DNA of 64,000 nt from Antrihabitans auranticaus (GTDB lineage Bacteria; Actinomycetota; Actinomycetes; Mycobacteriales; Mycobacteriaceae): contig NZ_JAEMNW010000002.1 of assembly GCF_016481275.1 (NCBI RefSeq), positions 248,001 through 312,000 of the forward strand, read 5' to 3'. The notes beneath the pieces were generated by a model. It saw nothing but the letters and a program-made list of their open reading frames with translations, was not told the DNA's origin and searched no databases. Numbering within the stretch: the first letter of the stretch is position 1; every line of letters starts with the position of its first letter. The translations under genes were made by a program, and so were the position numbers. Positions 33,649 through 41,990 of this stretch are shown piece after piece.

Positions 33649-35157
33649 ATGACGTTTCGCAATGACGTGAAAATCGTCGTCGTCGGCGCCGGGCTGTCCG
33701 GGATTTCCGCTGCCGTGAAGCTGCTACGTGCGGGTATCACGGACTTTCAGGTGCTCGAGAAGGCGGATTCACCGGGCGGAGTGTGGCGCGACAACACGTA
33801 TCCGGGCTGCGGCGTCGACATCCCGTCGCCCGTGTACTCGTTCTCCTACCGGCCCAACCCCGAGTGGCGCAGCGTCTTCGCAACCCAGCCGGACCTGCTG
33901 CGATATATCGAGGAAACGGTCGCGGAGTTCGAGTTGGGCCGGTTCGTCGAGTACGGGGTCGAGATGATCGAGGCGTCGTGGTCCGACGACGATCGACGCT
34001 GGACCCTCGATACGTCGCGTGGCCCCGTCACCGCGCAACACGTCATCTTCGCGACCGGTCCGCTGACCGAACCCGTGTACCCGAACGTGCGCGGACTGAG
34101 CGGTTTCCGTGGCGAGATGTTCCACTCCGCCCGCTGGAATCACGACATAGACCTGACCGGCAAGCGTGTCGCGGTGATCGGCACCGGCGCATCGGCTGTT
34201 CAGTTCATCCCGGAAATCCAGCCCGAGGTACTCGAACTGTTCGTGTTCCAGCGGACGCCGTCCTGGGTCGTGCCCCGAACTGACATTCCGTTCCCGGCAC
34301 CCGCGCGCTTCGTTTTCCGCAAGGCTCCGATCTCGCAGCGCGCGATCCGGGTCGCGATCGATGGGTTGCTGCGCTCGATCACGATGACGCTGCGGCACGA
34401 GAAGCTTGCCCGACTGCTCAATCCGATCGGCAAGATGTGGCTGCAGTATCAAGTCGCGGATCCCGTTCTGCGCCAACAGCTCACGCCGGACTTCACCCTC
34501 GGGTGTAAGCGGCTGCTGCTGTCCAACACGTTCTATCCGGCGTTGACGAAGGCCAACGTCGAGCTGATCCCGCAGGCGTTGAAGGAGGTCGAGCACGACG
34601 CAGTCATCGCTGCAGACGGCACCCGCCGCGAGGTCGATGTCATCATCTTCGGCACTGGTTTCCAAGTCTCCGAATCTCCGGTCGCACAACGAATTCGGCT
34701 GCGGGACGGCCGGCTGCTGTCCGAGGTGTGGGCCGGCAGTCCGCGGGCGTACCTCGCAACGTCGGTGCCGGACGCGCCCAACGCGTGGGTGATGCTCGGC
34801 CCCAACGTTCTCGTCTACAACTCGTTCGTAGCGATCGCAGAGTGGCAGCTCGACTACATCATCGACGGCATCCGCAAAGCCGACGCGCTCGGCGTCGACG
34901 CGCTCGAGGTCAAGCGCTCCGTCGTCGATACCTACAACGACAAAGTGCAGAAAGCGTTGCAGCCCACGGTGTTCAACAACGGGGGCTGTGCGAGTTACTA
35001 CCTCGACGCGCAAGGGTTCAACGTCGCGGCCTGGCCGTGGTCCACCGCCGAATTACAGCGCAAGTTCAGCAAGTTCGATGCCGACAAATACACGGTCCTC
35101 CGCAAAAAGTCGGTTTCAGCCCGTCCGCACACAACAGAAGGAACACCCACCCGATGA
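33649..35157 (+). CDS. Flavin-containing Baeyer-Villiger-type monooxygenase
   Basis: A 502-residue FAD/NADPH monooxygenase. The FAD-binding motif is G13-A-G15-L-S-G18 (IVVVGAGLSG); the BVMO fingerprint FxGxxxHxxxW is F153-RGEMFHSAR-W163; the NADPH motif VIGTGASAVQF follows. It likely oxidises a ketone to an ester or lactone. ATG 33649 has GGAG upstream. It overlaps the acyl-CoA dehydrogenase start by ATGA, so the two are co-translated, suggesting a shared degradative pathway for a ketone or cyclic/steroid-like compound. Confidence 0.9.
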   Translation: MTFRNDVKIVVVGAGLSGISAAVKLLRAGITDFQVLEKADSPGGVWRDNTYPGCGVDIPSPVYSFSYRPNPEWRSVFATQPDLLRYIEETVAEFELGRFVEYGVEMIEASWSDDDRRWTLDTSRGPVTAQHVIFATGPLTEPVYPNVRGLSGFRGEMFHSARWNHDIDLTGKRVAVIGTGASAVQFIPEIQPEVLELFVFQRTPSWVVPRTDIPFPAPARFVFRKAPISQRAIRVAIDGLLRSITMTLRHEKLARLLNPIGKMWLQYQVADPVLRQQLTPDFTLGCKRLLLSNTFYPALTKANVELIPQALKEVEHDAVIAADGTRREVDVIIFGTGFQVSESPVAQRIRLRDGRLLSEVWAGSPRAYLATSVPDAPNAWVMLGPNVLVYNSFVAIAEWQLDYIIDGIRKADALGVDALEVKRSVVDTYNDKVQKALQPTVFNNGGCASYYLDAQGFNVAAWPWSTAELQRKFSKFDADKYTVLRKKSVSARPHTTEGTPTR

Positions 35158-36299
35158 GCACCTACCGCTCCCAGTGGCTCGACGACGAACTCGATGCCCT
35201 CCGTGAAATGACTCGCGACTTCTTCCAGAAGGAAGTCGTCCCGAACATCGACAAGTTCATCGAGCAGCACCACGTCGACCGTGACCTGTGGAACAAGGCC
35301 GGCGAACTCGGCCTGCTGTGCATGTCGATTCCGGAGGAATACGGCGGCGGTGGCGGCACATTCGCGCACGAGGCGGTATTCATCGAGGAGCAGGCTCGCT
35401 CGGGCGACACGGCCTGGGGTGCGAGCCTGCACAACGGCATCGTCGCTCACTACCTGTTGTCCTACGGCACCGAAGAGCAGAAGAAGCACTGGTTGCCGAA
35501 GATGGCGACCGGCGAAATCGTCGGTGCGATCGCCATGACGGAGCCGGGCACCGGCTCGGATCTGCAGAACGTCAAGTCGAAGGCGATCAAGGACGGCGAC
35601 GAGTACGTCGTCAACGGATCGAAGACGTTCATCACCAACGGCGCTCAGGCAGACCTCATCATCGTCGTCGTGAAGACCGACACCAGCGAAGCGGCGAACG
35701 GCATTTCGCTCGTGCTGGTCGAGGCAGACCGGCCCGGTTTCCGGCGTGGTCGCGTGCTCGACAAGGTCGGCCAGAAGGGTCAGGACACCGCAGAGCTGTA
35801 CTTCGAGGACGTCCGCATTCCGACCAGCAACCTACTCGGCACCGCCGAGGGACTCGGCTTCATCCAGTTGATGCAGCAGCTGCCGCAGGAGCGGCTCATC
35901 ATCGCGGTCGGCGGCGTCGCCGGCATGGAATCGGCTCTCGCGCAGACGGTTGCCTACACCAAGGATCGCCAGGCGTTCGGTAAGCCGATCTTCAACTTCC
36001 AGAACACGAAGTTCAAGCTCGCCGAGGTCGCGACCGAGACCAAGATCGCCCGCGTCTTTGTCGACGATTGCGTCGCACGCCACCTGAAGGGCGAGCTCGA
36101 CATCCCGACCGTGGCAATGGCCAAGTGGTGGATCACCGAGCGCGCGATGTCCGTTGCCAGCGAATGCCTGCAGTTGTTCGGCGGCTACGGCTACATGACC
36201 GAATACCCGATCGCCCGGATGTGGACCGACGCTCGCGTGCAGATGATCTACGCAGGAACGAACGAGATCATGAAGGAAATCATTTCGCGGTCCCTGTAG
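35154..36299 (+). CDS. Acyl-CoA dehydrogenase
   Basis: A 381-residue FAD enzyme performing alpha,beta-dehydrogenation of an acyl-CoA. Segments are typical: IPEEYGGGGG near residue 60, AMTEPGTGSDLQ in the middle, the C-terminal QLFGGYGYMTEYPIARMWTD and YAGTNEIMKEII. Its ATG overlaps the BVMO stop (ATGA). Electron transfer would go to ETF. It probably processes the acid released after BVMO and esterase action. The divergently oriented TetR gene ends 4 bases beyond its stop. Confidence 0.95.
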   Translation: MSTYRSQWLDDELDALREMTRDFFQKEVVPNIDKFIEQHHVDRDLWNKAGELGLLCMSIPEEYGGGGGTFAHEAVFIEEQARSGDTAWGASLHNGIVAHYLLSYGTEEQKKHWLPKMATGEIVGAIAMTEPGTGSDLQNVKSKAIKDGDEYVVNGSKTFITNGAQADLIIVVVKTDTSEAANGISLVLVEADRPGFRRGRVLDKVGQKGQDTAELYFEDVRIPTSNLLGTAEGLGFIQLMQQLPQERLIIAVGGVAGMESALAQTVAYTKDRQAFGKPIFNFQNTKFKLAEVATETKIARVFVDDCVARHLKGELDIPTVAMAKWWITERAMSVASECLQLFGGYGYMTEYPIARMWTDARVQMIYAGTNEIMKEIISRSL

Positions 36300-36303
36300 C
36301 GGC

Positions 36304-36912
36304 CTAACGCGTTGTGAGAGCGGAGAAGATTCGCTCGCAACGCTTCGCCATGTCGTCGGCGGTGTGTTCGGGGTGGTCCTGCCACCAGCGGACCACCGCC
36401 GACACCGTGCCGAACCAGATGTGGGTCAGCAGAGAGCGGTCGTCGGGATCTGTGTTCTGCTCTGCCGCAAGCACTTCCGTTGCACCGGCTGCGCCCATGC
36501 CGTTCAGAGCTTTCCGGTAGTCGTGCGCCGCGGCGCCGCTGATCGTGTCCGACGGCAGAGTGGGGTCGTACAGGACAGCCCAGTCGAACCGGTGCTCGGC
36601 GAGTGCCGCGAAGATCGCTGCCATCGTGCGTGCCGCGCGCGCTCCGGCGGGCACGTCTGTTTGCGCCGCGGCAACGGCCGCAACGAGCGGTTCGCCGGCG
36701 CGCCGGATGCACGCCAGGTGCAACTGGTCACGGGAGCCGAAGTAGCTGTAGATCAACGGCTTCGAGATCCCAGCCCGTTCCGCGATCGACGCCATCGAGG
36801 CGCCGGTGAAGCCGCGCGATGCGAACTCGGCGGCAGCGACGTCGAGTATCTGCTGCTCGCGTTCGCCGCGCGGCACACCTTTGGTGCCCGCGACGGCGGG
36901 CTCAGACTTCAC
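36304..36912 (-). CDS. TetR-family regulator
   Basis: A 202-residue regulator with the TetR helix-turn-helix REQQILDVAAAEFASRGFTG, then MASIAERAGISKPLIYSYFG. The start is uncertain: GTG 36912 has GGAGG just 3 bases upstream, while ATG 36939 has no ribosome site. Either way it overlaps the 3' end of the gamma-carbonic-anhydrase-like gene, so it is the last gene of the ADPS-gamma-CA-TetR operon. Confidence 0.85.
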   Translation of the reverse strand: MKSEPAVAGTKGVPRGEREQQILDVAAAEFASRGFTGASMASIAERAGISKPLIYSYFGSRDQLHLACIRRAGEPLVAAVAAAQTDVPAGARAARTMAAIFAALAEHRFDWAVLYDPTLPSDTISGAAAHDYRKALNGMGAAGATEVLAAEQNTDPDDRSLLTHIWFGTVSAVVRWWQDHPEHTADDMAKRCERIFSALTTR

Positions 36913-37417
36913 GTGCCTCCGAATGTATTTGCAGCGCATGGAGATACACGGCCGAGTTGAGCCGGATGCTGTCGCGTTCGGCCTCGGAGAGCTCGCGTCG
37001 AACCTTGGCGGGAACACCGGCTACCAACGAATTCGGCGGTATCTCGGCGCCCTGTGTGACGAGTGCGTTGGCGGCGATGAGCGTCCCGGAGCCGACTTTT
37101 GCGCCGTTGAGAACGGTCGCTCCCATGCCGACGAGGACGTCGTCACCGATCGTGCAGCCATGCAGGATTGCGTTGTGGCCCACCGAAACTCCGGTGCCGA
37201 CGACGAGCGGCATGCCCGGGTCGGCGTGCAGCACACTACCGTCCTGAATATTGGTGCGGTCGCCGATGGTGATCGAATCCATGTCGCCCCGCAGGACGGC
37301 GTTGTACCAGATTCCGACCTGCTCACCGAGCGTCACCTGCCCGATCACTGTCGCGTTGGGCGCGATCCAGCTCGTCTCGTGGACATTCGGACTGTGTTCG
37401 CCAAGCTGAATCTTCAT
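36902..37417 (-). CDS. Gamma-carbonic-anhydrase-like hexapeptide protein
   Basis: A 171-residue left-handed beta-helix protein. It has the gamma-class landmarks: LRGDMDSITIGDRTNIQDGS, VLHADPG and GHNAILHGC, giving three histidines for a zinc or iron site at the trimer interface, then IPPNSLVAGVPAKVRREL. Carbonic anhydrase activity is possible, though YrdA/PaaY/CaiE relatives act as thioesterases or helpers. GAGGAA precedes the ATG, which overlaps the stop of the upstream FAD-oxidase gene (ATGA). Confidence 0.88.
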   Translation of the reverse strand: MKIQLGEHSPNVHETSWIAPNATVIGQVTLGEQVGIWYNAVLRGDMDSITIGDRTNIQDGSVLHADPGMPLVVGTGVSVGHNAILHGCTIGDDVLVGMGATVLNGAKVGSGTLIAANALVTQGAEIPPNSLVAGVPAKVRRELSEAERDSIRLNSAVYLHALQIHSEAREV

Positions 37418-38997
37418 TGTTTCCTCTCGGGGTCGAGCAGTACGCCGGGGTTCAGTATTCCTGCCGGGTCCAGCGCGGATTTGGCCGCCCGCAGCGCGAG
37501 CGCGAAGGGATCGGGACGCTGGCGGTCGTACCACGGCCGGTGATCGCGTCCGACTGCGTGATGGTGGGTAATCGTGCCACCGTTGGTCGCGAGTGCCTCG
37601 GAGACCGCCGCTTTGATGTCGTCCCACTGCGCAACCGTGCTGCCCCACCGGCCCGCTGCGTAGATGCCGAAGTACGGCGCCGGACCGTCCGGGTAGACGT
37701 GAGTGAATCGGCAGGTGACGACGCCATGCGTCTTCGCCGAGGCGAGCGCTTCGGTGGCAGCCTTCGTGACCGCGGCGCGGAGGTCGGCGAATTTGTCCCA
37801 GGTGCAGGCGGTTTCGAATGTCTCGACGATCATCGACTGGGCGGCGAGGGCGTCGCGCTGATACGGCATCCGGAGAAACGACGAGCGCCAGGTGTCGGAG
37901 GCGGGTTTGCCGGTCTGGTCGGCCGGTTTTCCGCCGTGCTCGCGGGCGATGGTTACTGCGCGCTCGAGCCAGGTGTCGACGGGGTGGTCGGCTGATTCGA
38001 AGGCGAGGACGAGCACACCACCGGCAGACGAGGTTCCGGCGTTGATGAAGGCTTCGACGGGGTCGAGCAGCCGGCAGTTCGTGGGGTAGAGGCCGGATTG
38101 GGCGATCGCCTTGGTCGCGTCGACAGCTTTGTCGTAGTCCTCGAAGAGCACGGAGGTGGTGGCTTTGAATTGGGGCCGATCCTGCAGCCGCATCCATGCT
38201 TCGGTGATGACGCCGAGCGTGCCCTCGGACCCGAGGAACATGCGGTCGGGGGAGGGTCCGGCGCCGGAGCCGGGGAGTCGGCGCGATTCGCTGACGCCGG
38301 CGGGAGTGACGACACGCATGGATTCGCACAGGTCGTCGATGTGGGTGTAGAGCGTCGCGAAATGTCCACCCGCACGGGTGGCCAACCAGCCACCGAGTGT
38401 GGAGAACTCGAACGATTGCGGGAAGTGCCGGAGGGTGAGGTCGTGGGTCCTGAGTTCGTCCTCCAGCGCGGGGCCGAGGATGCCCGCCTGGATGCGCGCG
38501 GCTCTGCTGGAGCGGTCGATCTCGAGGACCTTGTCGAGATGTCGGAGGTCGAGGCTGATGGTGCCGGCATAGTCGTCGTTATTGCGGGGTTCGACGCCAC
38601 CGACAACGGAAGTGCCGCCGCCGTAGGGGATTACGGCTGTGTTGGAGCGCGTGCACCAATCCAGGAGGTCGATGATGTGTTGCTCGGTGGTCGGTCGAGC
38701 GACAAGGTCCGGCGCATTCTGGATATCACCGTGGAGGTTGCGAACAATGTCGCGAAAGGCCTGGCCGTGGGCGTGGGCAGCGCGGTCTGTGGGGTCCGCG
38801 CTGCAGACGTGGCCGAGGTTTGCCGGTATCTCGATTCGCGGTTCGGGGAGGCCCAGCGACGCGACCGTCGGCGGTTCGTGAACAGTCAGGTCGGCATTGG
38901 GGACCAGAGCGGCGGTCCGCTTGGTCAGTGCGTCCCTTTCCGGGCCGACGACCGCGTCCTCAACGTTGCCCCAACCCCACCATGATCGTGTCTTCAC
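37414..38997 (-). CDS. FAD-linked oxidase, alkyl-DHAP synthase-like
   Basis: A 527-residue flavoprotein of the VAO family, closest to alkyldihydroxyacetonephosphate synthase (AgpS/Rv3107c type). The FAD domain shows VIPYGGGTSVVGG and FPQSFEFSTLGGWLATRAGG; the tail has GGTITHHHAVGRDHRPW and ends DPAGILNPGVLL. Despite the family name, bacteria of this group usually lack ether lipids, so the true substrate is uncertain. First gene of an overlapping three-gene operon with the hexapeptide protein and a TetR regulator. Confidence 0.9.
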   Translation of the reverse strand: MKTRSWWGWGNVEDAVVGPERDALTKRTAALVPNADLTVHEPPTVASLGLPEPRIEIPANLGHVCSADPTDRAAHAHGQAFRDIVRNLHGDIQNAPDLVARPTTEQHIIDLLDWCTRSNTAVIPYGGGTSVVGGVEPRNNDDYAGTISLDLRHLDKVLEIDRSSRAARIQAGILGPALEDELRTHDLTLRHFPQSFEFSTLGGWLATRAGGHFATLYTHIDDLCESMRVVTPAGVSESRRLPGSGAGPSPDRMFLGSEGTLGVITEAWMRLQDRPQFKATTSVLFEDYDKAVDATKAIAQSGLYPTNCRLLDPVEAFINAGTSSAGGVLVLAFESADHPVDTWLERAVTIAREHGGKPADQTGKPASDTWRSSFLRMPYQRDALAAQSMIVETFETACTWDKFADLRAAVTKAATEALASAKTHGVVTCRFTHVYPDGPAPYFGIYAAGRWGSTVAQWDDIKAAVSEALATNGGTITHHHAVGRDHRPWYDRQRPDPFALALRAAKSALDPAGILNPGVLLDPERKQ

Positions 38998-39066
38998 CCT
39001 GACTCCTCAAGAATTGACTAGTTGGTAAGTTACCACGAAGTCAATTACATGCCCGCCGGAAGCCGG

Positions 39067-39227
39067 GTCGAGTGGGCGGTTGGCTGAGCAACGCCCGAGT
39101 GGCGGGCACGGGAGGTGCCTGGTCGGCCGAGCGGCACGTAGATCGGCGAGTGGTTGTGGCGTGTCGAGTGCGACGCGCCGAGAATTGTGTCGAGTGGGCG
39201 GTTGGCTGAGCAACGCCCGAGTGGCGG
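39067..39227 (+). repeat. Duplicated 39-bp intergenic repeat
   Basis: A 39-base sequence (starting GTCGAGTGGGCGGTTGGCTG) occurs at 39067-39105 and 39189-39227, 122 bases apart. Shorter fragments (GTCGAGTG) recur between them. The 258-base gap between the ADPS-like gene and the TetR gene holds no gene. It is probably a dispersed genomic repeat. Confidence 0.75.
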
Positions 39228-39255
39228 AGACGAAAAGAGCCTCTTGGGCGCGAAC

Positions 39256-39900
39256 TCAGCGGCGCAGCGCCATTCCCGTAGCCGCGCGCAACGACGCGAC
39301 GAAGCGTTCGGGCTTGAAGTGCTCCGGGTCTGAAAGGACCAGCCTTGCGGCGGATTCGAACACGCCGACCATTGTGTGGGCCACGATCTCGGCGTCGAGT
39401 TCGGGTGGGGCGTCCAACGATCGGAGCAGCCATCGCGCGATTTGTTCGACGCGGACCAGGGCAATTGCGCGTGCGGTTTCGCGGGCCGACAGAAACTCTG
39501 CGGGCATGTCGGGCATTTGCATGACGATGCAGTGCCAACGCTCCGGCGCCTCGCGTACCACGCCGAGGAATCGTTCCAGCAGGGCCGCAAGCTGGTCGCC
39601 GGGTGCGTCGAGAGACCGCTTGTCGAAGTCCGATGGGAGAACGGCCAGCAGTTGGGCGAGAGCCTGTTCCTGCTCGCGGCGCAGGAGGTCGGCGAGGAGG
39701 TCCGCGCGATTTGCGAAGAGTCCGTAGACCACCGGCTTGGTCACGCCCGCTTGTTCGGCGACCGCTGCCATGGTCACGGCGTTATGGCCCTCGACTACGA
39801 CGAGATGAAGGGCGGCGTCGAGCAATTCTGTACGCCGCTGCTCTTCGGGCACGCGTGCGGCGTAGGCGCGGCGCTTTCGCGGCGTAGCGGTTGCTGGCAC
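39256..39900 (-). CDS. TetR-family regulator
   Basis: A 214-residue regulator with RRTELLDAALHLVVVEGHNA and AAVAEQAGVTKPVVYGLFAN. GTG 39900 is preferred over GTG 39915 because AAGGAG lies 5 bases before it. Divergent from the MpaB-family gene, with a perfect palindrome in between, so autoregulation and control of that gene are likely. Confidence 0.9.
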   Translation of the reverse strand: MPATATPRKRRAYAARVPEEQRRTELLDAALHLVVVEGHNAVTMAAVAEQAGVTKPVVYGLFANRADLLADLLRREQEQALAQLLAVLPSDFDKRSLDAPGDQLAALLERFLGVVREAPERWHCIVMQMPDMPAEFLSARETARAIALVRVEQIARWLLRSLDAPPELDAEIVAHTMVGVFESAARLVLSDPEHFKPERFVASLRAATGMALRR

Positions 39901-39920
39901 ATCTGCTCCTTGCACGTCTG

Positions 39921-39937
39921 ACGTAGATAACCTACGT
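39921..39937. promoter_or_regulatory. TetR operator palindrome
   Basis: ACGTAG (39921-39926), spacer ATAAC, CTACGT (39932-39937). A second, looser set (GCTACGATCGAGTAG) follows at about 39952-39966. Both lie between the divergent TetR and MpaB-like genes. Confidence 0.6.
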
Positions 39938-39997
39938 TAGCGTAATAATTTGCTACGATCGAGTAGTAATTGGTGAAAACGTGCAAAGGAGCATGGC

Positions 39998-40939
39998 ATG
40001 ACCGGGTATCCGACTCAACCGTTGCGAGTGACGGACTACGGCTTCTTCGGACCCGATTCGCCGAGTTGGAAGGTGTGGTCGTCGCCCACGTCGCTGATCG
40101 GCTTCCAGCGATCTGTCGTTCTCGAGCACTTCGACCCGTTCCTCGCAGCCGCAGTTGCGGATATGGACGGGATCTACGCGAACCCGCAGAGCCGGCTCGA
40201 CAACACGCTCTCGTACTTCCTGACAATCGCCACCGCCGATTCGCGCACAGCAATCCAGGCGTCGGAATTCCTCATGACCGTGCACGCCAAGGCGACCGGT
40301 ATCGAGCCGATCAGCGGTAAGCGATACAGCGCAAACAATCCGGACTCGCAGTTGTGGATTCACGTGACCGGCTGGCACTCGGTTCTCAAGTGCTACGAAA
40401 TGTACGGTCCCGGACCACTGTCCGCGGCCGAGGAGGAGCAGTACTGGGCCGAGTGCGTCATCGCCGCCGAACTGCAGACGTGCAAGCCGTCCGACGTGCC
40501 GCGCTCGCGCGCCGAGGTCCGCGCGTACTTCGACGCTGTCCGTCCGACGCTGTGCACATCCGAGCGCGCACTGCGTGCGATGCACTACCTGCTGCGCACG
40601 CCGCGCACCAACGGAGGGATCGCCTTCTCGACCCTGAGCCGCGTCATCGCACCCGCGACCATCGCCACGCTCCCGAAATGGATGCGGACCAGCGGCCAGT
40701 TCGATCAGTCGGCATTCGTCGACAGAGCCATCGTCGGGGCAACGAAGATCGAGATGCGCGCCCTCGGTATCAAGAAACTCGGACCGCCGTTGCTCGAGGT
40801 CATCGCGCCCAAGACGGCCTGGGTACTGCGCCAGCACCAGGAGTCCGGCGTGCCCGTCCACCCGGCGACGCTGACGCCTACCGCGGCGCGGGCGCTGTAC
40901 GGCTCGATGCAGCGCAAGGCGCCGCTGTCTGCGGTCTGA
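39998..40939 (+). CDS. MpaB/DUF2236-family oxygenase
   Basis: A 313-residue protein of the DUF2236 group (MpaB, latex-clearing-protein relatives), which bind b-type haem. Early residues have GFFGPDSPSWKVW; the centre has FLMTVHAKATGIEPISGKRY with a candidate haem histidine, and QLWIHVTGWHSVL. The reaction is unknown; some relatives cleave terpenoid chains oxidatively. AAAGGAG lies upstream. Probably repressed by the adjacent TetR protein. Confidence 0.85.
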   Translation: MTGYPTQPLRVTDYGFFGPDSPSWKVWSSPTSLIGFQRSVVLEHFDPFLAAAVADMDGIYANPQSRLDNTLSYFLTIATADSRTAIQASEFLMTVHAKATGIEPISGKRYSANNPDSQLWIHVTGWHSVLKCYEMYGPGPLSAAEEEQYWAECVIAAELQTCKPSDVPRSRAEVRAYFDAVRPTLCTSERALRAMHYLLRTPRTNGGIAFSTLSRVIAPATIATLPKWMRTSGQFDQSAFVDRAIVGATKIEMRALGIKKLGPPLLEVIAPKTAWVLRQHQESGVPVHPATLTPTAARALYGSMQRKAPLSAV

Positions 40940-41033
40940 GGGAATTCCTGCACGCTCCCGCTCGTTGCTCGAAAAGAATGCCCCATAGGGCCCGCTGTTC
41001 TGCACCCTATGTTCTGCGACGAAAGGCGTGCTC

Positions 41034-41402
41034 ATGTCACGACAACGGCTTCTGCCGAGCCCGGCGCACCCGATCACTGTCACGCCCACGCGAAAGCGGG
41101 TGACGGCCACGGTGGGCGACCTCGTCGTCGCCGATACCGCAAACGCTCTGACTCTGCAGGAGTCCACTTATCCTGCGGTGCAGTACATTCCGCTCGACGA
41201 CGTCGACCGTTCAGTGCTCGAGCGCACCGATACGCAGACGTACTGCCCGTTCAAGGGTGACGCGTCGTACTACTCGGTGAAGACGGCCGACGGCGATCTC
41301 GTCGACGCTGTGTGGACCTATGAGCAGCCGTACGACTCGGTCGCCGACATTGCGGGTTACGTCGCGTTCTATCCGAACAAGGTTGCCGTCACGGTCGGCT
41401 AG
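41034..41402 (+). CDS. DUF427 family protein
   Basis: A 122-residue beta-rich protein with the DUF427 core: YPAVQYIPLDDVDRSVLERT, TYCPFKGDASYYSV and PYDSVADIAGYVAFYPNKV. The biochemical role is unknown. ATG 41034 fits the family start; an ATG two codons upstream is possible. Followed by a stem-loop 11 bases after the stop. Confidence 0.88.
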   Translation: MSRQRLLPSPAHPITVTPTRKRVTATVGDLVVADTANALTLQESTYPAVQYIPLDDVDRSVLERTDTQTYCPFKGDASYYSVKTADGDLVDAVWTYEQPYDSVADIAGYVAFYPNKVAVTVG

Positions 41403-41412
41403 ACCGGGCTGA

Positions 41413-41457
41413 GTGCACCTTGGGTACCCCCGGCTTCACCCCTGGGGGTCGGTGCAC
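41413..41457 (+). terminator. Nested stem-loop after the DUF427 gene
   Basis: Outer arms GTGCACC (41413-41419) and GGTGCAC (41451-41457), inner arms ACCCCC (41426-41431) and GGGGGT (41444-41449). There is no T-run. It occupies the same position relative to the next gene as the 29470-29507 hairpin. Confidence 0.5.
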
Positions 41458-41489
41458 CACCACTGGGGCTCCTATTGCTACCTCCGCCG

Positions 41490-41506
41490 ATCGACAAGAT
41501 TTGCAG
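41490..41506 (+). promoter_or_regulatory. 17-bp box upstream of mini adenylation gene 2
   Basis: Exact copy of the box at 29525-29541. It starts 48 bases before the ATG of the paralogous gene. Confidence 0.65.
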
Positions 41507-41537
41507 GTAAGCAACAACAAGCCCTGGAGGAGCCAAA

Positions 41538-41990
41538 ATGTACGCACTCGTCGATTCGCCCGTCGGACCTTTCATTCACATCCGTCCGGAACTGCTCACC
41601 GAAACCGCAGCTCACGACCCCTTTGCCAGCGCCATCTCGGATGCCCACCGGAACGTGACCAACGGTGAGCTCGACTCGTGGTCGGATCGGCTCGCGCAGC
41701 TGCTCGCTGACCTTGGTGCCGGTCCGAACGCACACGTCGTGATGGCAGTGCCTGCATCGATCGAGACCGTGGTCGCCATGTGGGCCGTCGCCAAGACGGG
41801 TGCTGCTCTCGCGTCGATCGATCCCACAGATCCGGAGGTGCTTGCCGGCGTCGGCGCAGACTGGCGAATCGCAGTCGGAATCACGACGAAGGCGCAGCGG
41901 GCGACACTGCCGAACTCGGTGCGCTGGTTGGTGCTCGACGACGCTGCGACCCTCTCCTACGTCGCCGACTTCGCCGAGCGCGCAGCCTGA
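41538..41990 (+). CDS. Stand-alone N-terminal fragment of an AMP-binding domain, copy 2
   Basis: A 150-residue paralogue of the 29583 protein: ELDSWSDRLAQLLADLGAGP, AHVVMAVPASIETVVAMWAV, KTGAALASIDPTD and PNSVRWLVLDDAA line up one to one with it. Only the A1/A2 part of an adenylation domain is present; no phosphate-binding loop. TGGAGGAG lies 8 bases before the ATG. It converges with aldR, and the coding regions overlap by 34 bases. Confidence 0.75.
   Translation: MYALVDSPVGPFIHIRPELLTETAAHDPFASAISDAHRNVTNGELDSWSDRLAQLLADLGAGPNAHVVMAVPASIETVVAMWAVAKTGAALASIDPTDPEVLAGVGADWRIAVGITTKAQRATLPNSVRWLVLDDAATLSYVADFAERAA

Noticed and set aside
39067-39227. Possible CRISPR remnant
   Set aside because: Two copies, 83-base separation with related fragments between, no cas genes in the window.
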